Shown: positions 25,565 to 36,990 of the stretch, piece by piece
Layout: every line of letters starts with the position of its first letter
How positions within the stretch are numbered: the stretch's first letter is position 1
Origin: Streptomyces sp. NBC_00273
GTDB lineage: Bacteria > Actinomycetota > Actinomycetes > Streptomycetales > Streptomycetaceae
Length of the DNA stretch: 64,000 bases
Assembly (NCBI RefSeq): GCF_036178145.1
Contig: NZ_CP108067.1
Span: 7,461,001 to 7,525,000, forward strand
Direction of reading: 5' to 3'
Position numbers and translations under genes: made by a program
Notes under the pieces: generated by a model
Seen by the model: the letters and a program-made list of their open reading frames with translations, nothing else
The model's database searches: none
Told to the model about the DNA's origin: nothing

Positions 25565-26359
25565 TCAGCTCTCCGAGCTGAGCCGCTTCGTCAGGAGCGA
25601 GCCCACGACGATCAGCGCGACGCCCAGCCACCACACGTCGTCGAAGATGAGGACGGCGATCCCGATCGGCACCAGCAGGCCCGCCAGCGGCAGCAACAGG
25701 CTGGCCCGGCCGGGCGGTTCGGGGCCCTCGCCGGTGGCCTCGCGGACCGCGCGGGCGCGGACGACGTCCGGGTACCAGGCGGTGAACTTCAGCGCGGCGA
25801 CGATGGCCAGGATCTGGATGATCCAGCCGGTCCAGATGTTGTTCGGGTTGTGCAGGACCAGGTCCCCGTAGGCGCCCGCGAGGGCCGCCACCACGAAGGC
25901 CGAACCCCACACGCCGGTGATCACGTAGTTGGCGCGGATGAAGCCGGGCGCGTGCCAGTGCGACGGATCGACCTGTTCCCGGGCGTACTGGAGGGTGAAG
26001 GGCGTCCCCACGGCCATCGAGCCGAAGGCGATCAGGGCGAGGGTGATGTTCGCGACCTCGCCCGCGTACGTCTCCAGCCAGCGCAGGGTTCCGTCGCTCG
26101 CCAGGGCTCCGACGACGGCCATCGAGGCGAAGAACACCACGTCGGCCAGTTCCAGGATCTTCCAACTGCTGCCGCGGTTGACCAGGTGGCTCGTCGCGAT
26201 GAGCGCGACGGCCGTGGCCAGCGCCAGTCCGACCGCGAGCTCGAACCGCCCCGGGCCGACCAGCAGGGAGAAGACGATCCACGGCGCCATTCCGATGACC
26301 GGGTTCTCCAGGATCTTGGAGACCGGGCCGGATGCCGTGCCTTCCGCTTCGGTCCGCAT
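25565..26359 (-). CDS. Multi-pass membrane protein of unknown function
   Basis: A 264-residue protein with about eight hydrophobic segments, starting ILENPVIGMAPWIVFSLLVGP and ending KRLSSES. A segment ANYVITGVWGSAFVVAALAGAYGDLVL lies in the middle. I do not recognise the family. The ATG at 26359 is the first start after the upstream intergenic hairpin; a longer frame upstream would run through that hairpin and the neighbouring gene on the same strand. The gene is convergent with the small secreted protein gene. Confidence 0.75.
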   Translation of the reverse strand: MRTEAEGTASGPVSKILENPVIGMAPWIVFSLLVGPGRFELAVGLALATAVALIATSHLVNRGSSWKILELADVVFFASMAVVGALASDGTLRWLETYAGEVANITLALIAFGSMAVGTPFTLQYAREQVDPSHWHAPGFIRANYVITGVWGSAFVVAALAGAYGDLVLHNPNNIWTGWIIQILAIVAALKFTAWYPDVVRARAVREATGEGPEPPGRASLLLPLAGLLVPIGIAVLIFDDVWWLGVALIVVGSLLTKRLSSES

Positions 26360-26417
26360 CCTTCCACCCTGCCCGCCCGGCGGGGGACCGGCCATTCGGA
26401 CCGGGCGGTCACGCACC

Positions 26418-26461
26418 CCGCCCGTCCCCCGCGCACCATCGGGCGCGCGGGGGACGGGCGG
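26418..26461. terminator. Strong hairpin after the PuuD-like gene
   Basis: Perfect 17-base arms CCGCCCGTCCCCCGCGC and GCGCGGGGGACGGGCGG around a 10-base loop. It ends the minus-strand permease/PuuD unit. Confidence 0.85.
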
Positions 26462-26490
26462 AGGGGGAAGCGGGAAGGGGGGCCCGGGCG

Positions 26491-27198
26491 TCAGCCCACC
26501 GGTACCGCCGTGCGGACGGAGGCGGCCTGGACCAGGGCGGACATCACCCGCGTGTCCTCGTCCCGCTCCGGGTGCCACTGCACGCCCAGCACCCAGCGCT
26601 CCGGGTCGGGCAGTTCGATCGCCTCCACCGTGCCGTCGACCGCGTGGGCCGAGACGACCAGGCCGCGACCCAGCCGGTCGACGGCCTGGTGGTGGTAGGT
26701 CGGGACCTGCGCCTCCTCCGGGACCAGCTCGGCGTAGCGGGTGCCCGGGACGGGGCGGACCGGGTGCCAGGACATGGCGCCCGGGGTCTCGAAGTGGCCG
26801 TCGATGTGCTGGATCAGCGTGCCGCCCAGGGCCACGTTGAGGGCCTGCATGCCCCGGCAGATGCCGAGCAGGGGCAGGTCCGCATCCAGTGCGGCGGAGA
26901 TCAGCGCCAGTTCCCAGTGGTCGCGGACCGTGGCGGGGGCGCCCGTACGGGAGTCGCGCGCGGCTCCGTAGCGCACCGGGTCCAGGTCCGGACCGCCCGC
27001 GACGACCAGGCCGTCCACCCGGCTCAGCACCTCCGCCGCCGACCCGGGTTCGTCCGGCGGGAGCAGCACGGCCGCGCCGCCCGCCGCCTGGACGAGCTCG
27101 TAGTACCCGGTCGGTACGAGCGATGTCGGGAGGTCCCACACGCCGTAGCGGGTGGAATCCTCGACGTAGGTGGTGATGCCGATGAGCGGCCTGGGCAC
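26491..27198 (-). CDS. Gamma-glutamyl-gamma-aminobutyrate hydrolase family protein (PuuD-like)
   Basis: A 235-residue class I glutamine-amidotransferase-like hydrolase that cleaves gamma-glutamyl amides. The nucleophilic Cys114 sits in LLGICRGMQALNVALGG, and the His/Glu pair is in GVQWHPERDED. In the pathway proposed for this cluster it would release glutamate and the oxidised amine product. The GTG at 27198 has GGAGGTAA about 7 bases upstream. It lies 44 bases after the permease gene on the same strand, so both should be cotranscribed. Confidence 0.92.
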   Translation of the reverse strand: MPRPLIGITTYVEDSTRYGVWDLPTSLVPTGYYELVQAAGGAAVLLPPDEPGSAAEVLSRVDGLVVAGGPDLDPVRYGAARDSRTGAPATVRDHWELALISAALDADLPLLGICRGMQALNVALGGTLIQHIDGHFETPGAMSWHPVRPVPGTRYAELVPEEAQVPTYHHQAVDRLGRGLVVSAHAVDGTVEAIELPDPERWVLGVQWHPERDEDTRVMSALVQAASVRTAVPVG

Positions 27199-27242
27199 GT
27201 TCGTTACCTCCAAGAGGGGCGGAGCAGGGCAGGAACAGGGTT

Positions 27243-28721
<1,479 letters not shown>

Positions 28722-28740
28722 CGTGCGCTCCTGCCTCAGG

Positions 28741-28763
28741 GCAATGGTTGTGGGGCGTACCTT
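28741..28763. promoter_or_regulatory. Shared element GCAATGGTT-N8-TACCTT, copy 1
   Basis: Same order, spacing and strand as the copy at 29611-29633. Here it lies 20 bases upstream of the permease start. Binding by the FadR-type regulator encoded next door is inferred. Confidence 0.65.
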
Positions 28764-28842
28764 TGCCTTAGAGGAGTGGAGTGCGCAAGACCTCTGCGTT
28801 AAACAGAAGTTACGAAACCCTCTCGGCGGCCCCCGGCGTCGC

Positions 28843-29589
28843 TCAGGTCAAGAAGCCCCGCAGCAGCGCCGCGGTGCCGCAGCAGTGCTCGCGCATGGCC
28901 TCCCGGGCCCCGGCCGCGTCGCCCTCCAGCACCGCCTCCACCAGCGTGCTGTGCTGCTGCTGGGAGTGCTCCAGGTTCCGCACGAGCAGCGGGATGCAGT
29001 CCAGCAGGTCGTTGACGGTGGCCCGGACGGCGGCGTACTGGGCCGTCAGGGTGGCGGACCCGGCCAGTTCGCACAGGGTGAGGTGGAAGAGCGTGTCCTG
29101 GCGGCGGTAGTCGGCGAGCGGGGCGTCATGGGTGGCCGCCAGGGCGCCGAGCAGCCGTTCGGTGCCCTCCTCGGTCAGACCCTGGGAGGCGCACAGTCCG
29201 GCCGCCCCCACCTCCAGGACCTCGCGGAACCGCAGGACGTCCTCGATGTCCACCCCCGCGACGCGCCGGCGCAGCTCCTCCTCGGCGCCGCCGGCCGGGG
29301 TGTCGGGCCGGGACAGCACGAACGTTCCGCCGTACCGCCCGCGCCGGGCCTCCACGAGCCCCTGGTCCTGGAGCACCTTCAGCACTTCGCGCAGGGTCAC
29401 CCGGCTGATCCCCATGCGCTCGGCCAGCTCGCGCTCGGGCGGCAGCCGTTCGCCGCCCGGCACCAGACCCAGCCGGACCACCTGGAGGATCTGCTGCAGC
29501 GCCTCCTCGAAACCGTTGCCCGCCCGCACCTGTCGCAGCACGGGATTCAGTCGGGCGACGGCGTCGCCTTCGCTCGTCGTATCGGTCAT
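28843..29589 (-). CDS. GntR-family (FadR subfamily) transcriptional regulator
   Basis: A 248-residue regulator. The N-terminal winged helix is FEEALQQILQVVRLGLVPGGERLPPERELAERMGISRVTLREVLKVLQDQGLVEARRGRYGGTFV. The C-terminal all-helical FCD domain includes DVLRFREVLEVGAAGLCA and HLTLCELAGS. The ATG at 29589 is preceded by AAGGGGCG; the in-frame TTG at 29610 is less likely. It lies between the permease and the glnA4-like gene, and both gaps carry the same element, so it probably controls the whole amine cluster. The effector is unknown. Confidence 0.92.
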   Translation of the reverse strand: MTDTTSEGDAVARLNPVLRQVRAGNGFEEALQQILQVVRLGLVPGGERLPPERELAERMGISRVTLREVLKVLQDQGLVEARRGRYGGTFVLSRPDTPAGGAEEELRRRVAGVDIEDVLRFREVLEVGAAGLCASQGLTEEGTERLLGALAATHDAPLADYRRQDTLFHLTLCELAGSATLTAQYAAVRATVNDLLDCIPLLVRNLEHSQQQHSTLVEAVLEGDAAGAREAMREHCCGTAALLRGFLT

Positions 29590-29610
29590 CTTGACTTCGC
29601 CCCTTCCCAA

Positions 29611-29633
29611 GCAATGGTTCTATTCAATACCTT
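29611..29633. promoter_or_regulatory. Shared element GCAATGGTT-N8-TACCTT, copy 2
   Basis: Lies 21 bases upstream of the fadR-type gene start and 33 bases upstream of the glnA4-like start, in the divergent gap. ATGGT and ACCTT form an imperfect dyad, as expected for a dimeric GntR-type regulator. Confidence 0.65.
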
Positions 29634-29666
29634 AGGCCTCCTCGGCTCACCGAAGGAGAGATTCCA

Positions 29667-31031
29667 GTGGTAGACCGCAAGCCGCCGCTCGCGCCCGAGG
29701 AGCTCCGCTCCCTCGTCGCCAGTGGTGAGATCGACACAGTGGTCCTGGCCTTCCCCGACATGCAGGGGCGGCTCCAGGGCAAGCGGTTCGCCGCACAGTT
29801 CTTCCTCGACGAGGTCCTCGAGCACGGTACCGAGGGCTGCAACTACCTCCTCGCCGTCGATACCGACATGAACACCGTCGACGGTTACGAGATGTCCTCC
29901 TGGGACCGGGGCTACGGCGACTTCGCCATGCACCCCGACCTCGCCACCCTGCGCCGCATCCCGTGGAACCCCGGCAGCGCCTTCCTCCTCGCCGACCTCG
30001 CCTGGAACGACGGTTCGCCCGTCGTCGCCGCGCCCCGGCAGATCCTGCGCCGCCAGCTGGAGCGCCTCGCCGAGGCCGGCTACACCGCGATGGTCGGCAC
30101 CGAGCTGGAGTTCATGGTCTTCCAGGACACCTACGAGCAGGCCTGGAACTCGGGCTACCGCGGCCTGACCCCGGCCAACCAGTACAACATCGACTACTCC
30201 GTCCTCGGGACCGGCCGCATCGAACCCCTGCTGCGCCGGATCCGCAACGAGATGCAGACCGCGGGCCTGATCGTCGAGTCGGCCAAGGGGGAGTGCAACC
30301 TCGGCCAGCACGAGATCGCCTTCCGCTACGACGAGGCGCTCACCACCTGCGACCAGCACTCCGTCTACAAGACCGGAGCCAAGGAGATCGCCTCCCAGGA
30401 AGGCGTCTCGCTCACCTTCATGGCCAAGTTCGACGAGCGCGAGGGCAACTCCTGTCACATCCACCTCTCGCTTGCCGATACCGACGGACGCAACGCGATG
30501 GCCGGGGACGGCCCGGGCGGAATGTCACCGGTGATGCGGCACTTCCTGGCCGGCCAGCTGGCCGCGCTGCGCGACTTCTCCCTTCTCTACGCCCCGAACA
30601 TCAACTCGTACAAGCGTTTCCGGCCGGGTTCCTTCGCCCCGACCGCCGTCGCCTGGGGCGTGGACAACCGGACCTGCGCGCTCCGGGTCGTCGGCCACGG
30701 CCGCTCCATGCGCTTCGAGAACCGCCTCCCCGGCGGCGACGTGAACCCGTACCTCGCCGTCGCCGGCCTGGTCGCCGCCGGGCTCTACGGCATCGAGAAC
30801 CGCCTCGAGCTGCCCGAGGTCTGTGCCGGGAACGCCTACACCGCCGACTACGCACACGTCCCCGCCACCCTGCGCGAGGCCGCCGAGCTCTGGGAGAACA
30901 GCGAGATCGCCAAGGCCGCGTTCGGCCCCGAAGTGGTCGCGCACTACCGGAACATGGCCCGCGTGGAACTCGACGCCTACGACTCCGCGGTGACCGACTG
31001 GGAGCTGCGCCGCTCCTTCGAACGCCTGTAG
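29667..31031 (+). CDS. Glutamine synthetase-like gamma-glutamyl ligase (GlnA4-like)
   Basis: A 454-residue type I glutamine synthetase fold. The catalytic domain holds GTELEFMVF and KGECNLGQHEIAFRYDEAL (metal ligands), FMAKFDEREGNSCHIHLSLAD (ATP region) and NSYKRFRPGSFAPTAVAWG (glutamate region). Neighbouring permease, dehydrogenase and PuuD-like genes fit the streptomycete GlnA4, a gamma-glutamylethanolamide synthetase, rather than the nitrogen-assimilating GlnA. The GTG start has GAAGGAGAG upstream. The aldehyde dehydrogenase gene begins 37 bases after it. Substrate identity (ethanolamine or another monoamine) is inferred. Confidence 0.88.
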   Translation: MVDRKPPLAPEELRSLVASGEIDTVVLAFPDMQGRLQGKRFAAQFFLDEVLEHGTEGCNYLLAVDTDMNTVDGYEMSSWDRGYGDFAMHPDLATLRRIPWNPGSAFLLADLAWNDGSPVVAAPRQILRRQLERLAEAGYTAMVGTELEFMVFQDTYEQAWNSGYRGLTPANQYNIDYSVLGTGRIEPLLRRIRNEMQTAGLIVESAKGECNLGQHEIAFRYDEALTTCDQHSVYKTGAKEIASQEGVSLTFMAKFDEREGNSCHIHLSLADTDGRNAMAGDGPGGMSPVMRHFLAGQLAALRDFSLLYAPNINSYKRFRPGSFAPTAVAWGVDNRTCALRVVGHGRSMRFENRLPGGDVNPYLAVAGLVAAGLYGIENRLELPEVCAGNAYTADYAHVPATLREAAELWENSEIAKAAFGPEVVAHYRNMARVELDAYDSAVTDWELRRSFERL

Positions 31032-31068
31032 TCACCGCACGCCACCGAACGAAACTGTGAGGCACCAC

Positions 31069-32448
31069 GTGTCCGATGCGCTGGCCCCTTTCAATCTAAG
31101 AGTGCTGAATCCGGCCACCGAGGAAACCGTCGCCATCGTCCCGGCCGCCACACGGGACGATGTCGACGCCGCCGTCGCCCGGGCCGCCGCGGCCCAGCGG
31201 GCCTGGGCGGCGGCCGCCCCCGCCGACCGGGCGCGGCTGCTGCGCCGCTTCGCCGCGGTCGTCGACGGCCACATCGAGGAACTGGCCCAGCTGGAGGTCC
31301 GCGAAGCCGGCCACACCATCGGCAACGCCCGGTGGGAAGCCGGCAACGTACGCGACCTCCTCGACTTCGCCGCCGGGGGAGTGGAACGGCTCTCCGGCCG
31401 CCAGATCCCCGTCGCCGGCGGCATCGACGTCACCTTCCTGGAACCCCTCGGCGTCATCGGCGTGATCGCCCCGTGGAACTTCCCCATGCCGATCGCCGCC
31501 TGGGGCCTGGCCCCGGCCCTCGCCGCCGGCAACGCCGTCATCCTCAAGCCCGCCGAGACCACCCCGCTGACCGCGCTGCGCCTCGCCGAACTCGCCCTCG
31601 AAGCCGGGATCCCCGAGCACCTCTTCCAGGTGCTCCCCGGCCGCGGGGACGTCGCCGGCGACGCACTCGTCGAACACCCCGGCGTCGCGAAGATCGTCTT
31701 CACCGGGTCCACGCGCGTCGGCAAGCAGATCATGGCCAAGTGCGCCGAGCGGGTGAAGCGCGTCACCCTCGAGCTCGGCGGCAAGAGCCCCAACATCGTC
31801 TTCGCCGACGCCGACCTCGAAGCGGCCGCGGCCGCCGCCCCCATGGCCTTCCTCGACAACACCGGCCAGGACTGCTGCGCCCGCACCCGGATCCTCGTAC
31901 AGCGCTCCGTCTACGACCGCTTCCTGGAGCTCGTCGCCCCCGGCATCGCGGCCGTCGCCGTGGGCGACCCGCTCGACGAGAAGACCCAGATGGGCCCGCT
32001 GATCTCACGGACCCAGCTGGACCGCGTACGGTCCTTCGTCACCGACGACCTCACCGCGATCCGCGGCACCGCCCCCGAGGGCCCCGGCTTCTGGTACCCG
32101 CCCACCCTCGTCACGGACGTCGCCCCCACCGCGCCCGTGGCGGCCGAGGAGGTCTTCGGACCGGTCGCCGTCGTCCTGCCCTTCGAGGACGAGGAGGACG
32201 CCGTACGCCTGGCCAACGCGACCGAGTACGGCCTCTCCGGCTCCCTCTGGACCCGCGACATCGGGCGGGCGCTGCGCGTCTCGCGCGCCGTCGCCGCCGG
32301 CAACCTGTCCGTCAACTCCCACAGCAGCGTGCGCTACTGGACCCCCTTCGGCGGCTACAAGCAGTCCGGGCTCGGCCGTGAGCTCGGACCCGACGCCCTC
32401 ACCGCTTTCACCGAGACCAAGAACGTCTTCATCAGCACGGAGGCCTGA
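31069..32448 (+). CDS. NAD(P)-dependent aldehyde dehydrogenase
   Basis: A 459-residue aldehyde dehydrogenase that would oxidise the gamma-glutamylated aldehyde made from the amine alcohol. The NAD motif region is VIAPWNFPMPIAAW, and FTGSTRVGKQIM marks the cofactor site. The catalytic glutamate lies in LELGGKSPNIVF, and the nucleophilic cysteine in NTGQDCCARTRI. The GTG at 31069 is preferred because GAGG lies 6 bases upstream; the in-frame GTG at 31057 has no ribosome binding site. It is between the GlnA4-like gene and the short-chain dehydrogenase (6 bases apart), clearly one operon. Confidence 0.93.
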   Translation: MSDALAPFNLRVLNPATEETVAIVPAATRDDVDAAVARAAAAQRAWAAAAPADRARLLRRFAAVVDGHIEELAQLEVREAGHTIGNARWEAGNVRDLLDFAAGGVERLSGRQIPVAGGIDVTFLEPLGVIGVIAPWNFPMPIAAWGLAPALAAGNAVILKPAETTPLTALRLAELALEAGIPEHLFQVLPGRGDVAGDALVEHPGVAKIVFTGSTRVGKQIMAKCAERVKRVTLELGGKSPNIVFADADLEAAAAAAPMAFLDNTGQDCCARTRILVQRSVYDRFLELVAPGIAAVAVGDPLDEKTQMGPLISRTQLDRVRSFVTDDLTAIRGTAPEGPGFWYPPTLVTDVAPTAPVAAEEVFGPVAVVLPFEDEEDAVRLANATEYGLSGSLWTRDIGRALRVSRAVAAGNLSVNSHSSVRYWTPFGGYKQSGLGRELGPDALTAFTETKNVFISTEA

Positions 32449-32454
32449 GAACCC

Positions 32455-33249
32455 ATGTCCAGCCAGAACAACGAAGAGATCGTCTGCCGCCGCCTGGTCG
32501 GCCGCACCGCCGTCATCACCGGAGCCGGCAGCGGCATCGGCCTGGCCACCGCCCGCCGCCTGGCCTCCGAGGGCGCCAACGTCGTCTGCGCCGACATCGA
32601 CGAGACCGCCGGCAAGGCCGCGGCCGAAGAGGTAGGCGGCACCTTCGTCAAGGTCGACGTCACCAGCCCCGAGGAGGTCGAGGCGCTCTTCAAGACGGCC
32701 TTCGACACCTACGGCTCCGTGGACATCGCCTTCAACAACGCGGGCATCTCGCCCCCGGACGACGACTCCATCCTGACCACCGGCCTGGAGGCCTGGAAGC
32801 GCGTCCAGGACGTCAACCTCACCTCCGTCTACCTCTGCTGCAAGGCCGCCCTGCCCTACATGCAGCGCCAGGGCCGCGGCTCCATCATCAACACCGCCTC
32901 CTTCGTCGCCATCATGGGCGCCGCCACCTCCCAGATCTCCTACACCGCCTCCAAGGGCGGGGTCCTGGCCATGTCCCGCGAGCTCGGCGTGCAGTTCGCC
33001 CGCGAGGGCATCCGCGTCAACGCCCTGTGCCCGGGGCCCGTGAACACCCCGCTGCTGCAGGAACTGTTCGCCAAGGACCCCGAGCGCGCCGCCCGCCGCC
33101 TCGTCCACATCCCGCTGGGCCGCTTCGCCGAGCCCACCGAGATCGCCGCGGCCGTCGCCTTCCTCGCCAGCGACGACTCCTCCTTCATCAACGCCACCGA
33201 CTTCCTCGTCGACGGCGGCATCTCCGGCGCGTACGTGACCCCGCTGTAG
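32455..33249 (+). CDS. Short-chain dehydrogenase/reductase
   Basis: A 264-residue SDR with the cofactor motif TGAGSGIG (about 24-31), NNAG (about 93-96), the catalytic serine in NTASFVAIMGA, and YTASKGG for the catalytic tyrosine and lysine. In this operon it is the natural candidate for oxidising a gamma-glutamylethanolamide alcohol group to the aldehyde. Fatty-acid synthesis is unlikely because no acyl-carrier genes lie nearby. The ATG is 6 bases after the dehydrogenase stop. The operon is followed by a strong terminator-like hairpin. Confidence 0.92.
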   Translation: MSSQNNEEIVCRRLVGRTAVITGAGSGIGLATARRLASEGANVVCADIDETAGKAAAEEVGGTFVKVDVTSPEEVEALFKTAFDTYGSVDIAFNNAGISPPDDDSILTTGLEAWKRVQDVNLTSVYLCCKAALPYMQRQGRGSIINTASFVAIMGAATSQISYTASKGGVLAMSRELGVQFAREGIRVNALCPGPVNTPLLQELFAKDPERAARRLVHIPLGRFAEPTEIAAAVAFLASDDSSFINATDFLVDGGISGAYVTPL

Positions 33250-33284
33250 GTCGCACCGGCAACCACCACCGCACCGCACCCCGG

Positions 33285-33314
33285 CCGGCCGGGCACCGCG
33301 AGGTGCCCGGCCGG
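33285..33314. terminator. Terminator hairpin after the amine operon
   Basis: Perfect 13-base arms CCGGCCGGGCACC and GGTGCCCGGCCGG around GCGA. It separates the short-chain dehydrogenase gene from the HAD phosphatase gene. Confidence 0.85.
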
Positions 33315-33348
33315 TCCCTCAGGGCTGTCCCGATCTCGAAGGAGCAGC

Positions 33349-34623
<1,275 letters not shown>

Positions 34624-34637
34624 CCGACTCCGTCCTA

Positions 34638-35840
34638 CTAGAGGAAGGTCCGCCCCTCGCCCCGGTAGGTCGCCGCGCTGCCGGTGACCCGATCGCCCTC
34701 GATCAGGTGCAGGGTGTCGAACCGCTCGCACAGCTCGCCCGCCTTCGCGTGCCGGAACCAGACCCGGTCGCCGATCAGCAGATCGTCGGCCGGGCTGCCC
34801 AGCAGCGGGGTCTGCACCTCGCCCGCGCCCTCCTGGGGGTCGTAGCGCAGCCCCTGGGGCAGGTACGGGACCGGAAGCCGGTCCGCCCCGGCCGCCCCGG
34901 AGGCCGGATAGCCACCCCCGAGCACCGTCACCACACCCACCCCGGGCCTGCGCACCACGGGCTGGGCGAACAGGGCCGCCGGACGCCCGCTGAACGACGT
35001 GTAGTTGTCGAACAGCCGCGGCACGTACAGGCCCGAACCCGCCGCTATCTCGGTCACCGCGTCCTCGGCAGCCGTCTGCTGCACGCTGCCGGTACCGCCG
35101 CCGTTGACGAACTCCAGGTCCGGTACGACGGCCCGTACGGCCCGCACCACCTCGGCCCGCCGCTCCGCCAGCTCCTTGCGGGCCGCGCCCTGCATCAGCC
35201 GGATGGTCCGGGACCGCAGCGGGCGACCCGCCAGCGAGTCCCCGACCCCGGCGACGTGACCCTCGTACGCCATCAGCCCCACCACCCGGAACCCCGGACG
35301 GGCGGCCACCGCCCGGGCCAGTCCGGCCAGTTGCGCGGGCTCGCGCAGCGGAGACCGGCGGGCCCCGATCCGTACCCGGCCGCCGAACAGCCGCAGGGAC
35401 GTGTCCAGCTCCAGACAGACCCGGATCTCCTCGGCGCCGCCGTCCCGGGCCGCGTCGATCAGGTCCAGCTGCGCCGGATCGTCCACCATCACCGTGACCG
35501 CGCCGGCCAGCTTGGCGTCGTTCGCCAGCTCGCCGAAACCGGCCCGGTCGGCGGACGGATAGGCGAGGAGCACGTCCTCGAACCCCGACCGGGCCAGCCA
35601 GAGCGACTCGGCCAGGGTGTACGACATGATCCCGGCGAACCCGGGGCGGGCGAGGACCCGTTCCAGCAGCGCGCGGCACCGGACCGACTTGCTCGCGACC
35701 CGGACCGGCTTGCCGGCGGCGCGGCGGACGAGATCGTCGGCGTTGGCGTCGAAGGCGTCGAGATCCACGATGGCCAGCGGCGCGTCCAGGTGCGCGGTCG
35801 CCCGGTCGTACCGGGCGCGGTCGGTGGCGGGGGAGTTCAT
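34638..35840 (-). CDS. PLP-dependent D-amino-acid aldolase/deaminase-like protein (alanine racemase N-terminal fold)
   Basis: A 400-residue protein of the fold-type III PLP enzymes. The PLP lysine region is GKPVRVASKSVRCRALLERVL. LLAYPSADR, the barrel segments RVVGLMAYEGHVAGVGDS and FVNGGGTGSV fit the family that includes D-threonine aldolase and D-serine deaminase-type enzymes. The C-terminus holds RVWFRHAKAGELCERFDTLHLIEGDRV. The ATG at 35840 is the first start after the repeat-rich intergenic stretch. The substrate is unknown. It is convergent with the HAD phosphatase gene, 14 bases apart. Confidence 0.85.
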   Translation of the reverse strand: MNSPATDRARYDRATAHLDAPLAIVDLDAFDANADDLVRRAAGKPVRVASKSVRCRALLERVLARPGFAGIMSYTLAESLWLARSGFEDVLLAYPSADRAGFGELANDAKLAGAVTVMVDDPAQLDLIDAARDGGAEEIRVCLELDTSLRLFGGRVRIGARRSPLREPAQLAGLARAVAARPGFRVVGLMAYEGHVAGVGDSLAGRPLRSRTIRLMQGAARKELAERRAEVVRAVRAVVPDLEFVNGGGTGSVQQTAAEDAVTEIAAGSGLYVPRLFDNYTSFSGRPAALFAQPVVRRPGVGVVTVLGGGYPASGAAGADRLPVPYLPQGLRYDPQEGAGEVQTPLLGSPADDLLIGDRVWFRHAKAGELCERFDTLHLIEGDRVTGSAATYRGEGRTFL

Positions 35841-35906
35841 GGGCGGCAGCTTGCCAGAGGTCGCTACCGGTGGGTAGAGGTTCCCCGCCCCACCCTTTCC
35901 CGTTTC

Positions 35907-36090
35907 CCGGAGCGCCGCCCCGGAGTCCCGCGCCTCAATCGCCGGCGGGGTTGGGGGTGGTGCGGCCGTCGGCCCGCGCGCCTCAAGGACCGGGGCTCCG
36001 CCCCGCACCCCGCGCCTCAATCGCCGGCGGGGCTGGATCGGCCTCCGTTGCCCCCGGGGTCCCGCGCCCCGATCGCCGGCGGGGCTGGAT
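35907..36090. repeat. Three tandem copies of the GC-rich intergenic repeat
   Basis: Copies run approximately 35907-35956, 35987-36039 and 36051-36090. Each ends in the core CGCGCCTCAATCGCCGGCGG or a close variant, followed by GG(C/T)T. The flanking parts diverge. The 346-base gap between the divergent genes at 35840 and 36187 holds nothing else beyond this and probable promoters. Confidence 0.75.
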
Positions 36091-36186
36091 GGGGCCGGAT
36101 CGGAGTGGTACCGGCAAGCACCGCGCGCTGCCGACGCCGTAGAGTACGGGCAGGCAGCCGTACGGAACGGGGGGCGGAGCCGCCGG

Positions 36187-36990
36187 ATGACCACGACGAC
36201 ACCGCGGACCGCAATCGTGGGCGAGCCCGAACCGACCGCCCAGCCCGTGCACGCGAACGCGCGCCGCCACCCCGCACGGGTCGTCGCCGCCACGCTCTGC
36301 GTCCTCCTCGGCAGCGGCCTCGTCGGCGGGGCCGTCCTCACCACCTGGGCCGAACACCGTGCCGCAGCCCGCCCCCTCCCCGCCGACGCCGCCTACCGCA
36401 AGGCCGGGTCGCTGTGGCGGGCCGCCCCGGTCGACAGCCTGCTCCCGCCCGTCCTGAACGGCCCCTCCGCCGGTCCCGGCGGTTCCGACCGCACGTGGAC
36501 CCGGATCGCGGTCGCCCCCGACGCCGACTGCCCGGCCGCCCTCGCCGCCGACTGGCAGGCCGTGCTGGCCGCCACCGGCTGCACCCGCGTGCTGCGCGCC
36601 ACCTACACCGACGCCACCCGCAGCTCCCTGATCAGCGTCGGCATGGTCTTCACCCCCGCCGACGCCCCCGCGATGACCGCCCTCAAGGGCCGGATCCCCG
36701 CCCCGCCCGCGTACGGGTTCACCGACGCACAGCGCGCCGCCTGGGCCACCTCCGTGCTCACCGAGGCACCCGTCGTCGTCTACACCGTCTCCGCCTTCGC
36801 CGACGGCCGCCCCCTGGACGCGCCCCGCCCCGCCGAGGACCTGATGAAGAAGGACGCCACGGGAGCCGCCGCCCAGGCCGGCCTCGGCCACGAGGCCCGG
36901 GCGCTCGCCGACCGCGTCGGCCACGGCCTCGCCGTCCTCGCCGCACCACCCGCCACGCCCGCACCGACCACCCCGGAGCGCACCCGATGA
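36187..36990 (+). CDS. Single-pass membrane protein cotranscribed with a mycosin
   Basis: A 267-residue protein with one membrane segment (VVAATLCVLLGSGLVGGAVLTTW, about 32-54) after a hydrophilic N-terminus. The external part has the cysteine pair C117/C130 region (DADCPAALAADWQAVLAATGCTRVLRATYTD). No known family is recognised. Its stop codon overlaps the start codon of the mycosin gene (ATGA), a strong sign of coupled expression. It may assist or anchor that protease; this is inferred. Confidence 0.78.
   Translation: MTTTTPRTAIVGEPEPTAQPVHANARRHPARVVAATLCVLLGSGLVGGAVLTTWAEHRAAARPLPADAAYRKAGSLWRAAPVDSLLPPVLNGPSAGPGGSDRTWTRIAVAPDADCPAALAADWQAVLAATGCTRVLRATYTDATRSSLISVGMVFTPADAPAMTALKGRIPAPPAYGFTDAQRAAWATSVLTEAPVVVYTVSAFADGRPLDAPRPAEDLMKKDATGAAAQAGLGHEARALADRVGHGLAVLAAPPATPAPTTPERTR

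Noticed and set aside
32005..33279. Long minus-strand frame opposite the short-chain dehydrogenase
   Set aside because: Gly/Val/Asp-rich antisense composition and no domain; the plus-strand gene is unmistakable.
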